A stretch of DNA of 37,881 bases from AP-15 sp035503615 (GTDB taxonomy: Bacteria > Pseudomonadota > Alphaproteobacteria > ATCC43930 > CGMCC-115725), in contig DATJTI010000043.1 in assembly GCA_035503615.1 (NCBI GenBank), forward strand, positions 1 through 37,881, in the 5' to 3' direction. Positions 1-8,258 of this stretch are shown here, piece by piece (the first letter of the stretch is position 1; each line of letters starts with the position of its first letter). Below the pieces are notes generated by a model. The model ran no database searches. It had not been told where the DNA came from and worked only from the letters and a program-made list of their open reading frames with translations. The translations under genes and the position numbers were made by a program.

Positions 1-1
1 G

Positions 2-583
2 GTGGCGATGATGCGGCATGGCGACAAGCTCGCTTCGTACCGGCTCCTCGGCGCCGCCTTGCAGCAATTGACCGACCTCGACTGGTCGCTGCGGGTGATT
101 GGCGACGGTGCCGCGCGGGCCGAGGTCGTCCGCGCGCTGGCGCCGCTGGATGGTCGGGTGTCGTGGGCCCGGACGCTCGGTGGCGCAGCGCTCGCCGGCG
201 AGCTTGCCAGCGCCGATCTGTGCGTCTGGCCGGCGATCAACGAAGCCTTCGGCATGGCCCTGCTCGAAGCCCAGGCGAGCGGCGTGCCGGTCGTCGCCGG
301 TCTGAGCGGCGGGGTCGGCGGGGTCGTTGCCGACGGTGAGACCGGCCTTCTCGTCCCGCCGGGCGACGCGACGGCGTTTGCCGCGGCGTTGCGCCGGCTG
401 ATCCTCGACCGCATGCTGCGCGCACGCCTTGCCGCGGCAGCGCGGCCGCGGGTCCTCGCCGAACACGACATCGCTACCGCGGCGCGCCGGCTCGGCGCCG
501 TGATCGATGCATTGCGCCCGGCGGATAGAGCCGGGTCGATCCGGTTTGCGGCACGGGCCGGTCCAATGGCCGAGCGCGCGTGA
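2..583 (+). CDS. Glycosyltransferase family 4 (GT-B), C-terminal part, 5' end outside window
   Basis: This is the nucleotide-sugar-binding half of a retaining GT-B glycosyltransferase that transfers a sugar to an envelope or exported acceptor; donor and acceptor cannot be told. The visible part has the Rossmann-like start VIGDGAARAEV (about residues 32-42) and the family E-x7-E motif, NEAFGMALLE (E81 and E89), followed by GVPVVAG and the GETGLLVPPGD segment that closes the donor site. The frame is open to the left edge, so the N-terminal acceptor-binding domain lies outside the window. The stop codon overlaps the next GTG start by 4 nt (GTGA), which indicates translational coupling to the MurG-like transferase. 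The last 20 or so residues are low-complexity. The family call is firm; the substrate is unknown. Confidence 0.85.
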   Translation: MAMMRHGDKLASYRLLGAALQQLTDLDWSLRVIGDGAARAEVVRALAPLDGRVSWARTLGGAALAGELASADLCVWPAINEAFGMALLEAQASGVPVVAGLSGGVGGVVADGETGLLVPPGDATAFAAALRRLILDRMLRARLAAAARPRVLAEHDIATAARRLGAVIDALRPADRAGSIRFAARAGPMAERA

Positions 584-1788
584 CCGCCTCCGTCTTGTTC
601 TATGTCCAGCATCTGCTCGGCATCGGGCATCTGCGGCGCGCGCTCCATTTGTGCGAAGCGCTCACCGCCGAGGGGATCGCGGTTACGCTCGTTTCCGGCG
701 GTGAGCCGCTGCCCGAGCTCGACAGCGCTGTGGCGGCGCGGATCGTTCAGCTGAGCCCGGTCCGGGCGCTGGATGCGAGCTTCACGACACTCGTCGACGG
801 TGCCGGCCGGCCGCTCGATGACGGGCTGCAGGCAGCGCGACGCGAGGCGCTGCTCGCTGCCTTCGTCGCCGCCAGGCCCGATGCGGTGATCATCGAGGCG
901 TTCCCGTTCGGCCGGCGCACGTTCCGCTTCGAGCTCGACCCGCTGATCGCCGCGGCCCGCGCCCGCCATCCCCGGGCATTGATGCTGTGCTCGCTGCGCG
1001 ACATCGTTGTGGCACCGCAGGACGCGGCACGGCGGCGGGCGATCGTCGAACGCGTCCGCGCCGATTTCGATGCCGTCCTGGTGCATGGCGACCCGGCGCT
1101 GATCCCGCTCGATGCGAGCTTTGCCGAAGCCGCCGAGATCGCTGACCGGCTCCACTATACCGGCTATGTCGTGGCGCCGAGCGGGTCGGACGGAGTCGCT
1201 GCGACCGGGGGAGCCGATGCAGCAGGGGGAATCGATGCGACCGGGGGGGCCGATGCGGCGGCCGGCGTCGGCGAGGTGCTGGTCTCGGCCGGCGGTGGCG
1301 CGGTTGGCGCCGTCCTGCTTGCAACCGCGCTCGAGGCGCGGCGGCGTGGCTGCCTCGCCGGGCTGCGCTGGCGGTTCCTGACCGGACCCAACCTGCCCGA
1401 GGACGCATTTTTGGCGCTCGAGGCCCGACGTCCGGCCAATGTCGTGGTCGAGCGCTATCGCCGCGACTTTCCTGCCCTGCTGCGGTGCTGCCGGGTCTCG
1501 GTCAGCCAGGCCGGCTACAATACCGTGCTCGACATCCTCGCCGCCGCTGCCGCTGCCGTCGTGGTGCCGTTCGCCGAGGGGCGGGAAAGCGAGCAGACCT
1601 TGCGCGCCGAGCGCCTGGCGGCGTGCGGCGCCATCGATCTGGTGCCGCCGGACGAACTCGTGCCCGAACGGCTCGCCGCGGCGATCGAAGGCGCGGCGAT
1701 GCGCCGGCCGGCAGCGCTCGCGCTCGACACTGCCGGAGCGCCGCGCACCGCCCGCCTCATCGCCGGTATGATCGGGTCGCCGGTGTGA
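580..1788 (+). CDS. MurG-like (GT28-type) glycosyltransferase
   Basis: A 402-residue GT-B protein resembling predicted MurG-like glycosyltransferases. The N-terminus has the YVQHLLGIGHLRRA acceptor-loop motif, in which GxGH resembles the MurG glycine-rich loop. The C-terminal domain opens with LVSAGGGAVGAVLL and carries SQAGYNTVLDI and VVVPFAEGRESEQ, the UDP-sugar-binding region of the GT28 C-terminal domain. Between the two domains (residues about 206-229) lies an in-frame 6-residue repeat rich in Gly, Ala and Asp, encoded by four 18-bp units, which probably lengthens the interdomain linker. The GTG start overlaps the upstream stop codon. Together with the preceding GT4 enzyme and the following deacetylase it forms a glycan-building unit. 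The acceptor is unknown. Confidence 0.8.
   Translation: MTASVLFYVQHLLGIGHLRRALHLCEALTAEGIAVTLVSGGEPLPELDSAVAARIVQLSPVRALDASFTTLVDGAGRPLDDGLQAARREALLAAFVAARPDAVIIEAFPFGRRTFRFELDPLIAAARARHPRALMLCSLRDIVVAPQDAARRRAIVERVRADFDAVLVHGDPALIPLDASFAEAAEIADRLHYTGYVVAPSGSDGVAATGGADAAGGIDATGGADAAAGVGEVLVSAGGGAVGAVLLATALEARRRGCLAGLRWRFLTGPNLPEDAFLALEARRPANVVVERYRRDFPALLRCCRVSVSQAGYNTVLDILAAAAAAVVVPFAEGRESEQTLRAERLAACGAIDLVPPDELVPERLAAAIEGAAMRRPAALALDTAGAPRTARLIAGMIGSPV
1195..1266 (+). repeat. In-frame 18-bp minisatellite, four degenerate copies
   Basis: Four consecutive 18-bp units start at 1195, 1213, 1231 and 1249. Each encodes a version of [VAI][AD]A[TA]GG (the last ends AG). Because 18 is a multiple of three, copy-number change would alter linker length without breaking the glycosyltransferase frame. 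Confidence 0.8.
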
Positions 1789-1865
1789 TCGGCGAGATCA
1801 AAGCGGCCGGCGCGGATCGAACTTCAGCGTTTCGTAATCGAGCCGGGTGACTATACGATCGGCTG

Positions 1866-2693
1866 ATGATAACACTCGCAAAAGCTGGCTCGGTCCGCCC
1901 AGCGCAATGGTCCGATCTGGCGCGTGAGCTCGATCTGTGGTCGGGCGAAGGGAGGATCGCTACCGTGTGGTGGCGTGACGACGATGCGGTGGCCGCGGGC
2001 GGGCGCCTCGACCGCCTGCTCGAAATCGCCGGGCGCGTTCCGGTGTCGCTTGCCGTGATCCCGGCGCAAGCCGAGGCCGGTTTGGCGGCGAGGCTCGCGG
2101 GATCGGCCGTCGCCGTGCTGCAGCACGGCTGGGCTCACGTCAACTACGGTGCAGCGAAGAAGAGCGAGTTTCCGGCAGAGCGGGCAGCAACCATGGCCGC
2201 GGCCGATCTGGGCGCCGGCCGGGCCCGGCTCGCCGCACTGTTCGCCGCGCGCGCGCTTGCGGTGCTGGCGCCACCGTGGAACCGCATCGCCGATCAGGTT
2301 CTGCCGTGGCTCGGGCGCTGCCGGATCGCCGGCCTGTCGCGCCTCGGACCGCGCCGCGCCGCCTGGCCGGCGGCGGGCCTGTTCGAAGCCAATGTCCATG
2401 TCGACCTCGTCGCCTGGAAGACCGGTCGCGGCTTTATCGGCGAGGCGGCAGCACTTGGCGGCCTTGTCTGGCATCTGCGGGCACGCCGTCTCGGCGGTAT
2501 CGATCGCGACGAGCCAAGCGGCATCCTGACCCATCACCTCGTTCAGGACGCGGCGACCGGCGCCTTTCTCGACCGGCTCGTGGTGCTGACCACCGCCCAT
2601 CCGGCGGTGCGCTGGCTGAGCGGCGCCGAGGTTTTTGCGCCGGCCCTGGATCCGCCTGCACCACAGGGGACAGCGAGCGAGGCGGTGCCGTGA
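1866..2693 (+). CDS. Polysaccharide deacetylase family protein (NodB-like)
   Basis: A 275-residue protein of the carbohydrate esterase 4 / NodB fold, predicted to remove acetyl groups from an N- or O-acetylated polysaccharide. Visible family motifs are WWRDDDA (D38-D40, catalytic and metal Asp), the metal-binding H-x3-H at H87 and H91 (QHGWAHVNY), APPWNR (about 135-140) and the late LTHHL. No signal peptide is visible, so a cytoplasmic or lipid-linked substrate is possible. The ATG at 1866 lacks a good Shine-Dalgarno site, and the first 8 codons are less GC-rich than the rest, so the start is uncertain. It follows two glycosyltransferases and its stop overlaps the next GTG, which suggests one glycan-assembly operon. 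Confidence 0.8.
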   Translation: MITLAKAGSVRPAQWSDLARELDLWSGEGRIATVWWRDDDAVAAGGRLDRLLEIAGRVPVSLAVIPAQAEAGLAARLAGSAVAVLQHGWAHVNYGAAKKSEFPAERAATMAAADLGAGRARLAALFAARALAVLAPPWNRIADQVLPWLGRCRIAGLSRLGPRRAAWPAAGLFEANVHVDLVAWKTGRGFIGEAAALGGLVWHLRARRLGGIDRDEPSGILTHHLVQDAATGAFLDRLVVLTTAHPAVRWLSGAEVFAPALDPPAPQGTASEAVP

Positions 2694-3208
2694 GCCAGCA
2701 TGCCTATCCGGGCTCGGCGATGCTGGGCGACTACCTGCGCACCGCCGCGGGTCTCGTGCCGACCGCCGCGATCCTGGCGCTTGCCCCGCTCGGCGCGATC
2801 GGGGCCGCGGTTCTGGGTGCACTTGCCGCGCTGTTTTCGGTGTTCGGAGTGCGCACGGCACTGCGCCACAGCTCGCGGGTCGAGACCACCGACATCGCGA
2901 TCGCCGCATCGGGCCCGCTCGGCGCCACGATCCGCTGGAGCGAACTCGACCGGGTGCGGCTCGCCTATTATTCGACCCGCCGCGACCGGCGCGACGGCTG
3001 GATGCAACTCGAGCTGCGCGCCGGCTGGCGGGCGATCCGCCTCGACAGCCGGATCGAGGGGTTTCACGAACTGGTCGCGCGGGCGGCAACAGCGGCGGCA
3101 GCGCGCGGCCTCGCGCTGAGCCCGGCGACCGCGGCCAATTTCGAGGCGCTGGGGATCCACTCCCCGGCCTCTCATGCGGCCGATCCAACGGGCGGAGTGC
3201 GAAGGTGA
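2690..3208 (+). CDS. Small membrane protein with possible PH-like domain, hypothetical
   Basis: A 172-residue protein that I cannot assign to a named family. It starts with GTG overlapping the deacetylase stop (GTGA), and its own stop overlaps the GTG of the ABC ATPase, so it links the glycan genes to the transporter. Residues about 15-55 are strongly hydrophobic and look like two close membrane segments. The rest (TTDIAIAASGPLGATIRW onward) is a strand-rich soluble domain ending in a helix, a pattern like bacterial PH-type membrane-associated domains. That reading is inference from composition and layout only. The C-terminal 15 residues look disordered. Confidence 0.65.
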   Translation: MSQHAYPGSAMLGDYLRTAAGLVPTAAILALAPLGAIGAAVLGALAALFSVFGVRTALRHSSRVETTDIAIAASGPLGATIRWSELDRVRLAYYSTRRDRRDGWMQLELRAGWRAIRLDSRIEGFHELVARAATAAAARGLALSPATAANFEALGIHSPASHAADPTGGVRR

Positions 3209-5103
3209 GCGATCTCTTGACGATCCGGGATCTGCAGATCCGGTTCGCCGCTCCGGGTGGCTTCATCCGCGCTGTCACCGGCGCCTCGTTCCGGGTGCGG
3301 CCGAATTCGACCGTGGCGCTGGTTGGCGAATCCGGCTCGGGAAAATCGGTCGTGAGCCAGGCGATCATGCGCATCCTGCCGCGCGGCGGCCAGATCACCG
3401 GCGGCGAGATCCTGTTCGCCGATCCGCGCGCCGGCGGGTCCGTGGTCGATCTGGCGAAACTGCCGCGCGACGGTGCGGTGATGCGGGCGATCCGCGGCGG
3501 CCGGATTTCGATCATCTTCCAGGAGCCGATGACCTCGCTGTCGCCGCTGCACACGATCGGCGACCAGGTCGGCGAGGCATTGCGGCTGCATCGCCCGGTC
3601 AGCGCTGCGGAAACCGCAGAATTGACCCGCGAGACCTTGCACCTCGTCGGTTTTCCCGATCCGCACCGGGCCTTGCGCAGCTATCCGTTCGAGTTGTCGG
3701 GCGGTTTGCGGCAACGCGCGATGATCGCGATGGCGCTGGTCTGCCGTCCGGCGCTGCTGATCGCCGACGAGCCGACCACCGCCCTCGACGTCACGATCCA
3801 GGCGCAGATCCTGAAGTTGGTGCTCGAATTGCAGCACGAGCTCGGCATGGCGGTGCTGCTGATCACCCATGATCTCGGGGTGGTGGCCAACGTCGCCGAG
3901 GAAATCGTCGTCATGTATCGCGGCGAGGTGGTCGAAAGCGGCACCCTCGAAGACATCTTCCGGCATCCCGAGCATCCCTATCTGCGGGCCTTGCTGCGCG
4001 CGGTGCCGCGCTTCGACATGGCGCCGGGCGAGCGCCTGGTGCCGATCCGCGAGGCGCATGCGGGCGAAGCGCCGCACCTGATGGCCGAAAGGGCCGAGTG
4101 GCCGCCCGGGCCCGCTGCTCCGTTGCTCGAATGCGCCGGCATTCGCAAGAGCTATACGATCCGCAAGAGCGGATGGTTCTCGAACGCCGTGGCGCGGATC
4201 GTCGCGGTCGACGACATCAGCCTGAAGATCGAGCGCGGCGAGTGCCTCGGGCTGGTCGGCGAAAGCGGCTGCGGCAAGACCACGCTGAGCAAGGTGCTGT
4301 TGCGTGCGGTGACCCCGGATGCCGGCCGCATCATGTTCAACGATCATGGTCGGCTGATCGATGTGCTGGCTCTCGAAGGGGAGAAATTGAAGCGGTTCCG
4401 CCGGCAGGTTCAGTTCATCTTTCAGGACCCGTTCGGTTCGCTGAACCCGAGGATGACGGTGTTCGACATCATCGAGGAGCCGCTGGCGATCCACGGCATC
4501 GGCGACGCGCGCTCGCGGCGCGAGATGGTCGACGAGCTGGTCGGACTGGTCGGCCTCGACCGCCACCACCTGCGGCGCTATCCACACAGCTTCTCGGGTG
4601 GCCAGCGCCAGCGGATCGGCATCGCCCGCGCGCTGGCATTGCGGCCGGACCTGGTGATCTGCGACGAACCGACCTCGGCGCTCGACGTCTCGATCCAGGC
4701 GCAGATCCTGAACCTGTTGATGGATTTGAAGCAGAAGCTCGGGCTGACTTACCTGTTCATCTCCCACAATCTGGCCGTGGTCGACTATATCGCCGACCGC
4801 ATCGCGGTCATGTGCGCCGGGCGCATCGTCGAGATCGCCGACCGGGCGACCCTGTTCCGCCGGCCGGTGCATCCCTATACCCAGGCGCTGCTGGCGGCGG
4901 TGCCGGCCCCCGATCTGACCCGTCCGCTCGATTTCACCCAGCTGATGGCCGACCGGGCCTCGAACCCGGCAGCCTGGCCCGAGCCGTTCCGCCGCGAGCC
5001 GACCAACCCGCTGCGGTTGATCGAGGTGGCGCCGGGCCATGCGGTCGAAGCCCGTGCGCTGCCGGCCGCTCCGGTGCTGGCCGCCGGACTGGCGCGGGCG
5101 TGA
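3205..5103 (+). CDS. Peptide-type ABC importer ATPase, fused double nucleotide-binding domains (DppD-DppF / YejF type)
   Basis: A 632-residue cytoplasmic ATPase with two complete ABC cassettes in one chain, which powers import by the two permeases downstream. Cassette 1: Walker A GESGSGKS (41-48), signature LSGGLRQR (about 165), Walker B LLIADEPTTALD. Cassette 2: Walker A GESGCGKTT (about 352), signature FSGGQRQR, Walker B LVICDEPTSALD. Each cassette is followed by the oligopeptide-transporter C-terminal extension with an HPYxxALL motif (HPYLRALL, HPYTQALL). The first signature has Leu rather than Gln after GG, a mild variation. The GTG start overlaps the upstream stop by 4 nt. The binding-protein gene follows after 16 nt. 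The substrate could be oligopeptide, glycopeptide or murein-derived; the glycan neighbours make the last attractive, but that is inference. Confidence 0.93.
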   Translation: MSDLLTIRDLQIRFAAPGGFIRAVTGASFRVRPNSTVALVGESGSGKSVVSQAIMRILPRGGQITGGEILFADPRAGGSVVDLAKLPRDGAVMRAIRGGRISIIFQEPMTSLSPLHTIGDQVGEALRLHRPVSAAETAELTRETLHLVGFPDPHRALRSYPFELSGGLRQRAMIAMALVCRPALLIADEPTTALDVTIQAQILKLVLELQHELGMAVLLITHDLGVVANVAEEIVVMYRGEVVESGTLEDIFRHPEHPYLRALLRAVPRFDMAPGERLVPIREAHAGEAPHLMAERAEWPPGPAAPLLECAGIRKSYTIRKSGWFSNAVARIVAVDDISLKIERGECLGLVGESGCGKTTLSKVLLRAVTPDAGRIMFNDHGRLIDVLALEGEKLKRFRRQVQFIFQDPFGSLNPRMTVFDIIEEPLAIHGIGDARSRREMVDELVGLVGLDRHHLRRYPHSFSGGQRQRIGIARALALRPDLVICDEPTSALDVSIQAQILNLLMDLKQKLGLTYLFISHNLAVVDYIADRIAVMCAGRIVEIADRATLFRRPVHPYTQALLAAVPAPDLTRPLDFTQLMADRASNPAAWPEPFRREPTNPLRLIEVAPGHAVEARALPAAPVLAAGLARA

Positions 5104-5119
5104 CCCGGAGGGTCGGCCG

Positions 5120-7159
5120 ATGAGCGCTCGAGGATGGCCCGCGATTGGCCGCCGGCCGGAGGGGAAATTGCGCCACATCGGTCGCGTGCTGGCGCTGGCA
5201 GCACTGCTGCTGCCGCTCACGGTCCCGGCATGGGCCGGGCAACCCTCGCTGCAGGAAACGCCGTTCTTTGCCGCGGCGGTGGCGAGCGGTGCGCTGCCCA
5301 AGGTGGAGGACCGGGTTCCTGCCGATCCCGCCGTGGTCGCCACCAACGGGAAGCCTGGCGGCACGCTGCGCATGCTGATGGCGCACCCGAAAGACACAAG
5401 GATGATGACCGTCTACGGCTACGCGCGGCTGGTCGGCTACACCCCGTCGCTGCAGATCGAACCGGACATTCTGCAATCGATCGATGTCACCGACGGAAAG
5501 GTCTTCACCCTGCATTTGCGCAAGGGCATGAAATGGTCCGACGGGCAGCCCTTTACCGCCGAGGATTTCCGCTACTGGTTCCAGGATGTGGCCGAGAACC
5601 CGAAGCTGTCGCCCTCGGGCCTGCCGGTGGCGCTGCTGCCGGACGGCCAGCCGCCGCGCTTTGCGGTGCTCGACGATATGACGGTGCGCTACAGCTGGCC
5701 GCAGCCGAACCCGCTGTTCATTCCGGCGCTCGCCAATGCCGATCCGCTGTTCATCTATTGCCCGTCTCATTATCTCAAGCAGTTCAACAAGAAATATGCC
5801 AACAAGGCCAAGCTCGCCGCCCTCGTCAAGAAAATGCGGGTGCACAGTTGGGCGGCTCTGCACAATCGCATGAATGCGATGTATCGGGACGACAACCCCG
5901 AGCTGCCAACCCTCGAACCGTGGGTCTTGAAAACGACACCACCCTCACAGCGGCTGGTGTTTGAACGAAACCCCTATTATTACCGGGTCGACAGCGCCGG
6001 GCATCAGCTGCCCTATATCGACCGGGTCGTCCTGTCACTGGCCGACAGCCGCATCATTCCTGCCAAGACCGCGGCCGGGGAAAGCGATCTGCAAGCCCGC
6101 TATCTGAGCTTCGATGACTATACGTTCCTGCGGCGCAACGAGGAGCGCAACCATTTCCAGGTGCATTTGTGGCGCACCGGGCCCGGCAGCGAGTTCGCGC
6201 TCTATCCCAATCTCAATGTCGACGATCCGGTATGGCGCGCGCTGCTGCGCGACGTGCGGTTTCGCCGCGCGCTGTCGCTCGCGGTCAACCGGCACGAGCT
6301 CAACGAGGTGCTCTATTTCGGATTGGCGATCGAGGGACAGAACACGGTTCTGCCGCAGAGCCCGCTCTACCGCAGCGAGTATCGCACCGCCTGGGCGAGC
6401 TACAATCTCGACGAGGCCAACCGGTTGCTCGATCAGATCGGGCTCGCCAAGCGCAACGGCGACGGAGTGCGCCTCCTATCCGACGGCCGGCCGATGGAGA
6501 TCGTCGTCGAAGATTCGGGCGAGTGGCCGGAGATGTCGGACGTCCTCGAGCTGATCCGTGATTCCTGGCGCCATATCGGCATCAGCCTGTTCGCCAAGCC
6601 GTTGCAGCTGACCTTGTTCCGGCGCCGGGTGTTCGCCGGCAAGACGCTGATGTCGATCGACAAGGGCGTCGATGACGGCCTGCCCAGCGCGTCGTCTTCG
6701 CCGTGGGAGTTCGCGCCGACGAGCCAGGAGCAGCTCGAATGGCCGAAATGGGGGCAATATTACGAGACCAAGGGAATGGCCGGCACACCGCCCGATCTGC
6801 CGGCGGCGGCCCGGCTGCGCGATCTTTACAACGCTTGGCTCGGCACCGCATCGCCGGCGCAGCACGCGCAGATCTGGGGCCAGATGCTGCAGATCTGGGC
6901 CCAGCAGGTCTTCTCGATCGGGACCGTCGCCGGCGTACTGCAGCCGGTTGTCGTCAGCGATGATTTGCGCAACGTGCCGCAGAAGGGGATCTACAATTGG
7001 GATCCCGGTGCCTTTTTTGGCATGTACAAGCCGGACCATTTCTGGTTCGGCCCGCCACCGCCGCCGACGAAATCGGCCTCGGCCGCGCCGAGCCGCGCCC
7101 CGAACCGGGCATTGAACCCCGCGCCCGATGCCGCGGCGCCGGTGCAGGCGGCACGATGA
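5120..7159 (+). CDS. Periplasmic solute-binding protein, family 5 (peptide/oligopeptide)
   Basis: A 679-residue periplasmic binding protein that delivers substrate to the adjacent permeases. The ATG at 5120 has GGAGG 8 nt upstream. A basic N-terminus and a hydrophobic stretch ending PAWAG (about residue 39) give a signal peptide. The SBP family 5 core is clear: LHLRKGMKWSDGQPFTAEDF, RYSWPQPNPLF, VFERNPYYYRVD, RRALSLAVNRHELNEVLYFG and SPLYRSEYRTAW. At nearly 680 residues it is longer than DppA (about 535), as in the YejA-like branch. The C-terminus is a Pro/Ala-rich tail (PSRAPNRALNPAPDAAAP), probably disordered. The permease genes begin 100 nt downstream on the same strand. Confidence 0.92.
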   Translation: MSARGWPAIGRRPEGKLRHIGRVLALAALLLPLTVPAWAGQPSLQETPFFAAAVASGALPKVEDRVPADPAVVATNGKPGGTLRMLMAHPKDTRMMTVYGYARLVGYTPSLQIEPDILQSIDVTDGKVFTLHLRKGMKWSDGQPFTAEDFRYWFQDVAENPKLSPSGLPVALLPDGQPPRFAVLDDMTVRYSWPQPNPLFIPALANADPLFIYCPSHYLKQFNKKYANKAKLAALVKKMRVHSWAALHNRMNAMYRDDNPELPTLEPWVLKTTPPSQRLVFERNPYYYRVDSAGHQLPYIDRVVLSLADSRIIPAKTAAGESDLQARYLSFDDYTFLRRNEERNHFQVHLWRTGPGSEFALYPNLNVDDPVWRALLRDVRFRRALSLAVNRHELNEVLYFGLAIEGQNTVLPQSPLYRSEYRTAWASYNLDEANRLLDQIGLAKRNGDGVRLLSDGRPMEIVVEDSGEWPEMSDVLELIRDSWRHIGISLFAKPLQLTLFRRRVFAGKTLMSIDKGVDDGLPSASSSPWEFAPTSQEQLEWPKWGQYYETKGMAGTPPDLPAAARLRDLYNAWLGTASPAQHAQIWGQMLQIWAQQVFSIGTVAGVLQPVVVSDDLRNVPQKGIYNWDPGAFFGMYKPDHFWFGPPPPPTKSASAAPSRAPNRALNPAPDAAAPVQAAR

Positions 7160-7259
7160 TCCGGACCGAGGCACCGGGCGTCGCTCCGCGACGGGTGGAG
7201 CCCCTCGCGGGACGCGGCACGGCGCGCTGCTTGCCGCCGGCAAGGAGAGGGTCGCCGCG

Positions 7260-8258
7260 ATGCTGAGCTACATCATCCACCGGCTGCTGATCATGGTGCC
7301 GACCTTGATCGCGATCAGCATCGTCATCTTCACGATCATCAACCTGCCGCCGGGCAATTACTTCACCACCTACATCGCCGAGCTGCAGAGCTCGGGCGAA
7401 ACCTCGGACCTCGCCAAGGTCCAGTTTCTTGAAAACGAATACGGCTTCAATCGGCCAAAATGGCAGCAATACCTTTATTGGGTCGGCGGCCTGCTGCATG
7501 GCGACATGGGCTATTCATTTTCCTATGACCTGCCGGTCAACCAGGTGGTCGGCGATCGCATGCTGCTGACGGCAGTCGTATCGATCACGACGATCATATT
7601 TACCTATCTGGTGGCATTTCCGATCGGCGTCTATTCAGCGACACACCAATATAGTGTGAGCGATCATCTGTTGACCTTGCTCGGATTCCTCGGCCTCGCG
7701 ACGCCGAGCTTTTTGCTGGCGCTGGTGCTGCTCTATCTGGCCAATGTTTATCTGGGAATTTCAATCGGCGGGCTGATGGACCCGAAATACGTCGGTCAGC
7801 CGTGGAGCTGGGGCAAGCTCGCCTCGCTGCTCGCCCATATCTGGATTCCGGTCATCGTCATCGGCTCGGCCGGGACCGCGGCGATGATCCGGCGGTTGCG
7901 TGCCAATTTGCTCGACGAGCTGCAAAAGCAGTATGTCGTGACCGCGCGCGCAAAGGGTCTGCATCCGCTCAAGGTGCTGTTCAAATATCCGCTGCGCATG
8001 GCCTTGAACCCGTTCATTTCCGATATCGGGTCGCTGCTGCCGCAGGTGATTTCGGGTGCGGCGATCGTCTCGATCGTGCTGTCCTTGCCGACCACCGGGC
8101 CGATGCTGCTCGATTCGCTGCGCAGCCAGGACATGTATCTCGCCGGCTCGTTTCTGATGTTCGTGTCGTCTTTGACCGTGATCGGCGTATTCGTCTCCGA
8201 CATGGCGCTGGCACTGCTCGACCCGCGGATCCGGCTGCAGGCGGGGCGGCGCCAATGA
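7260..8258 (+). CDS. Peptide-type ABC transporter permease 1 (DppB/YejB-like)
   Basis: A 332-residue inner-membrane permease. The start at 7260 is supported by an AGGAGAGG ribosome site about 10 nt upstream. It opens with the family N-terminus MLSYIIHRLLIMVPTLIAIS, has a periplasmic region with LENEYGFNRPKWQQYLYW, and shows the conserved EAA-type loop VVTARAKGLHPLKVLFKYPL, which docks on the ATPase. Six hydrophobic segments are readable. The stop overlaps the next ATG (ATGA), so both permeases are translationally coupled. It pairs with the 8255-9463 permease and the double ATPase upstream. Confidence 0.93.
   Translation: MLSYIIHRLLIMVPTLIAISIVIFTIINLPPGNYFTTYIAELQSSGETSDLAKVQFLENEYGFNRPKWQQYLYWVGGLLHGDMGYSFSYDLPVNQVVGDRMLLTAVVSITTIIFTYLVAFPIGVYSATHQYSVSDHLLTLLGFLGLATPSFLLALVLLYLANVYLGISIGGLMDPKYVGQPWSWGKLASLLAHIWIPVIVIGSAGTAAMIRRLRANLLDELQKQYVVTARAKGLHPLKVLFKYPLRMALNPFISDIGSLLPQVISGAAIVSIVLSLPTTGPMLLDSLRSQDMYLAGSFLMFVSSLTVIGVFVSDMALALLDPRIRLQAGRRQ

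Noticed and set aside
3172..5397. A very long open frame on the minus strand opposite the ABC ATPase
   Set aside because: It mirrors a strongly supported gene, is rich in Arg/His/Gln, has no domain, and arises from high GC content and codon bias.
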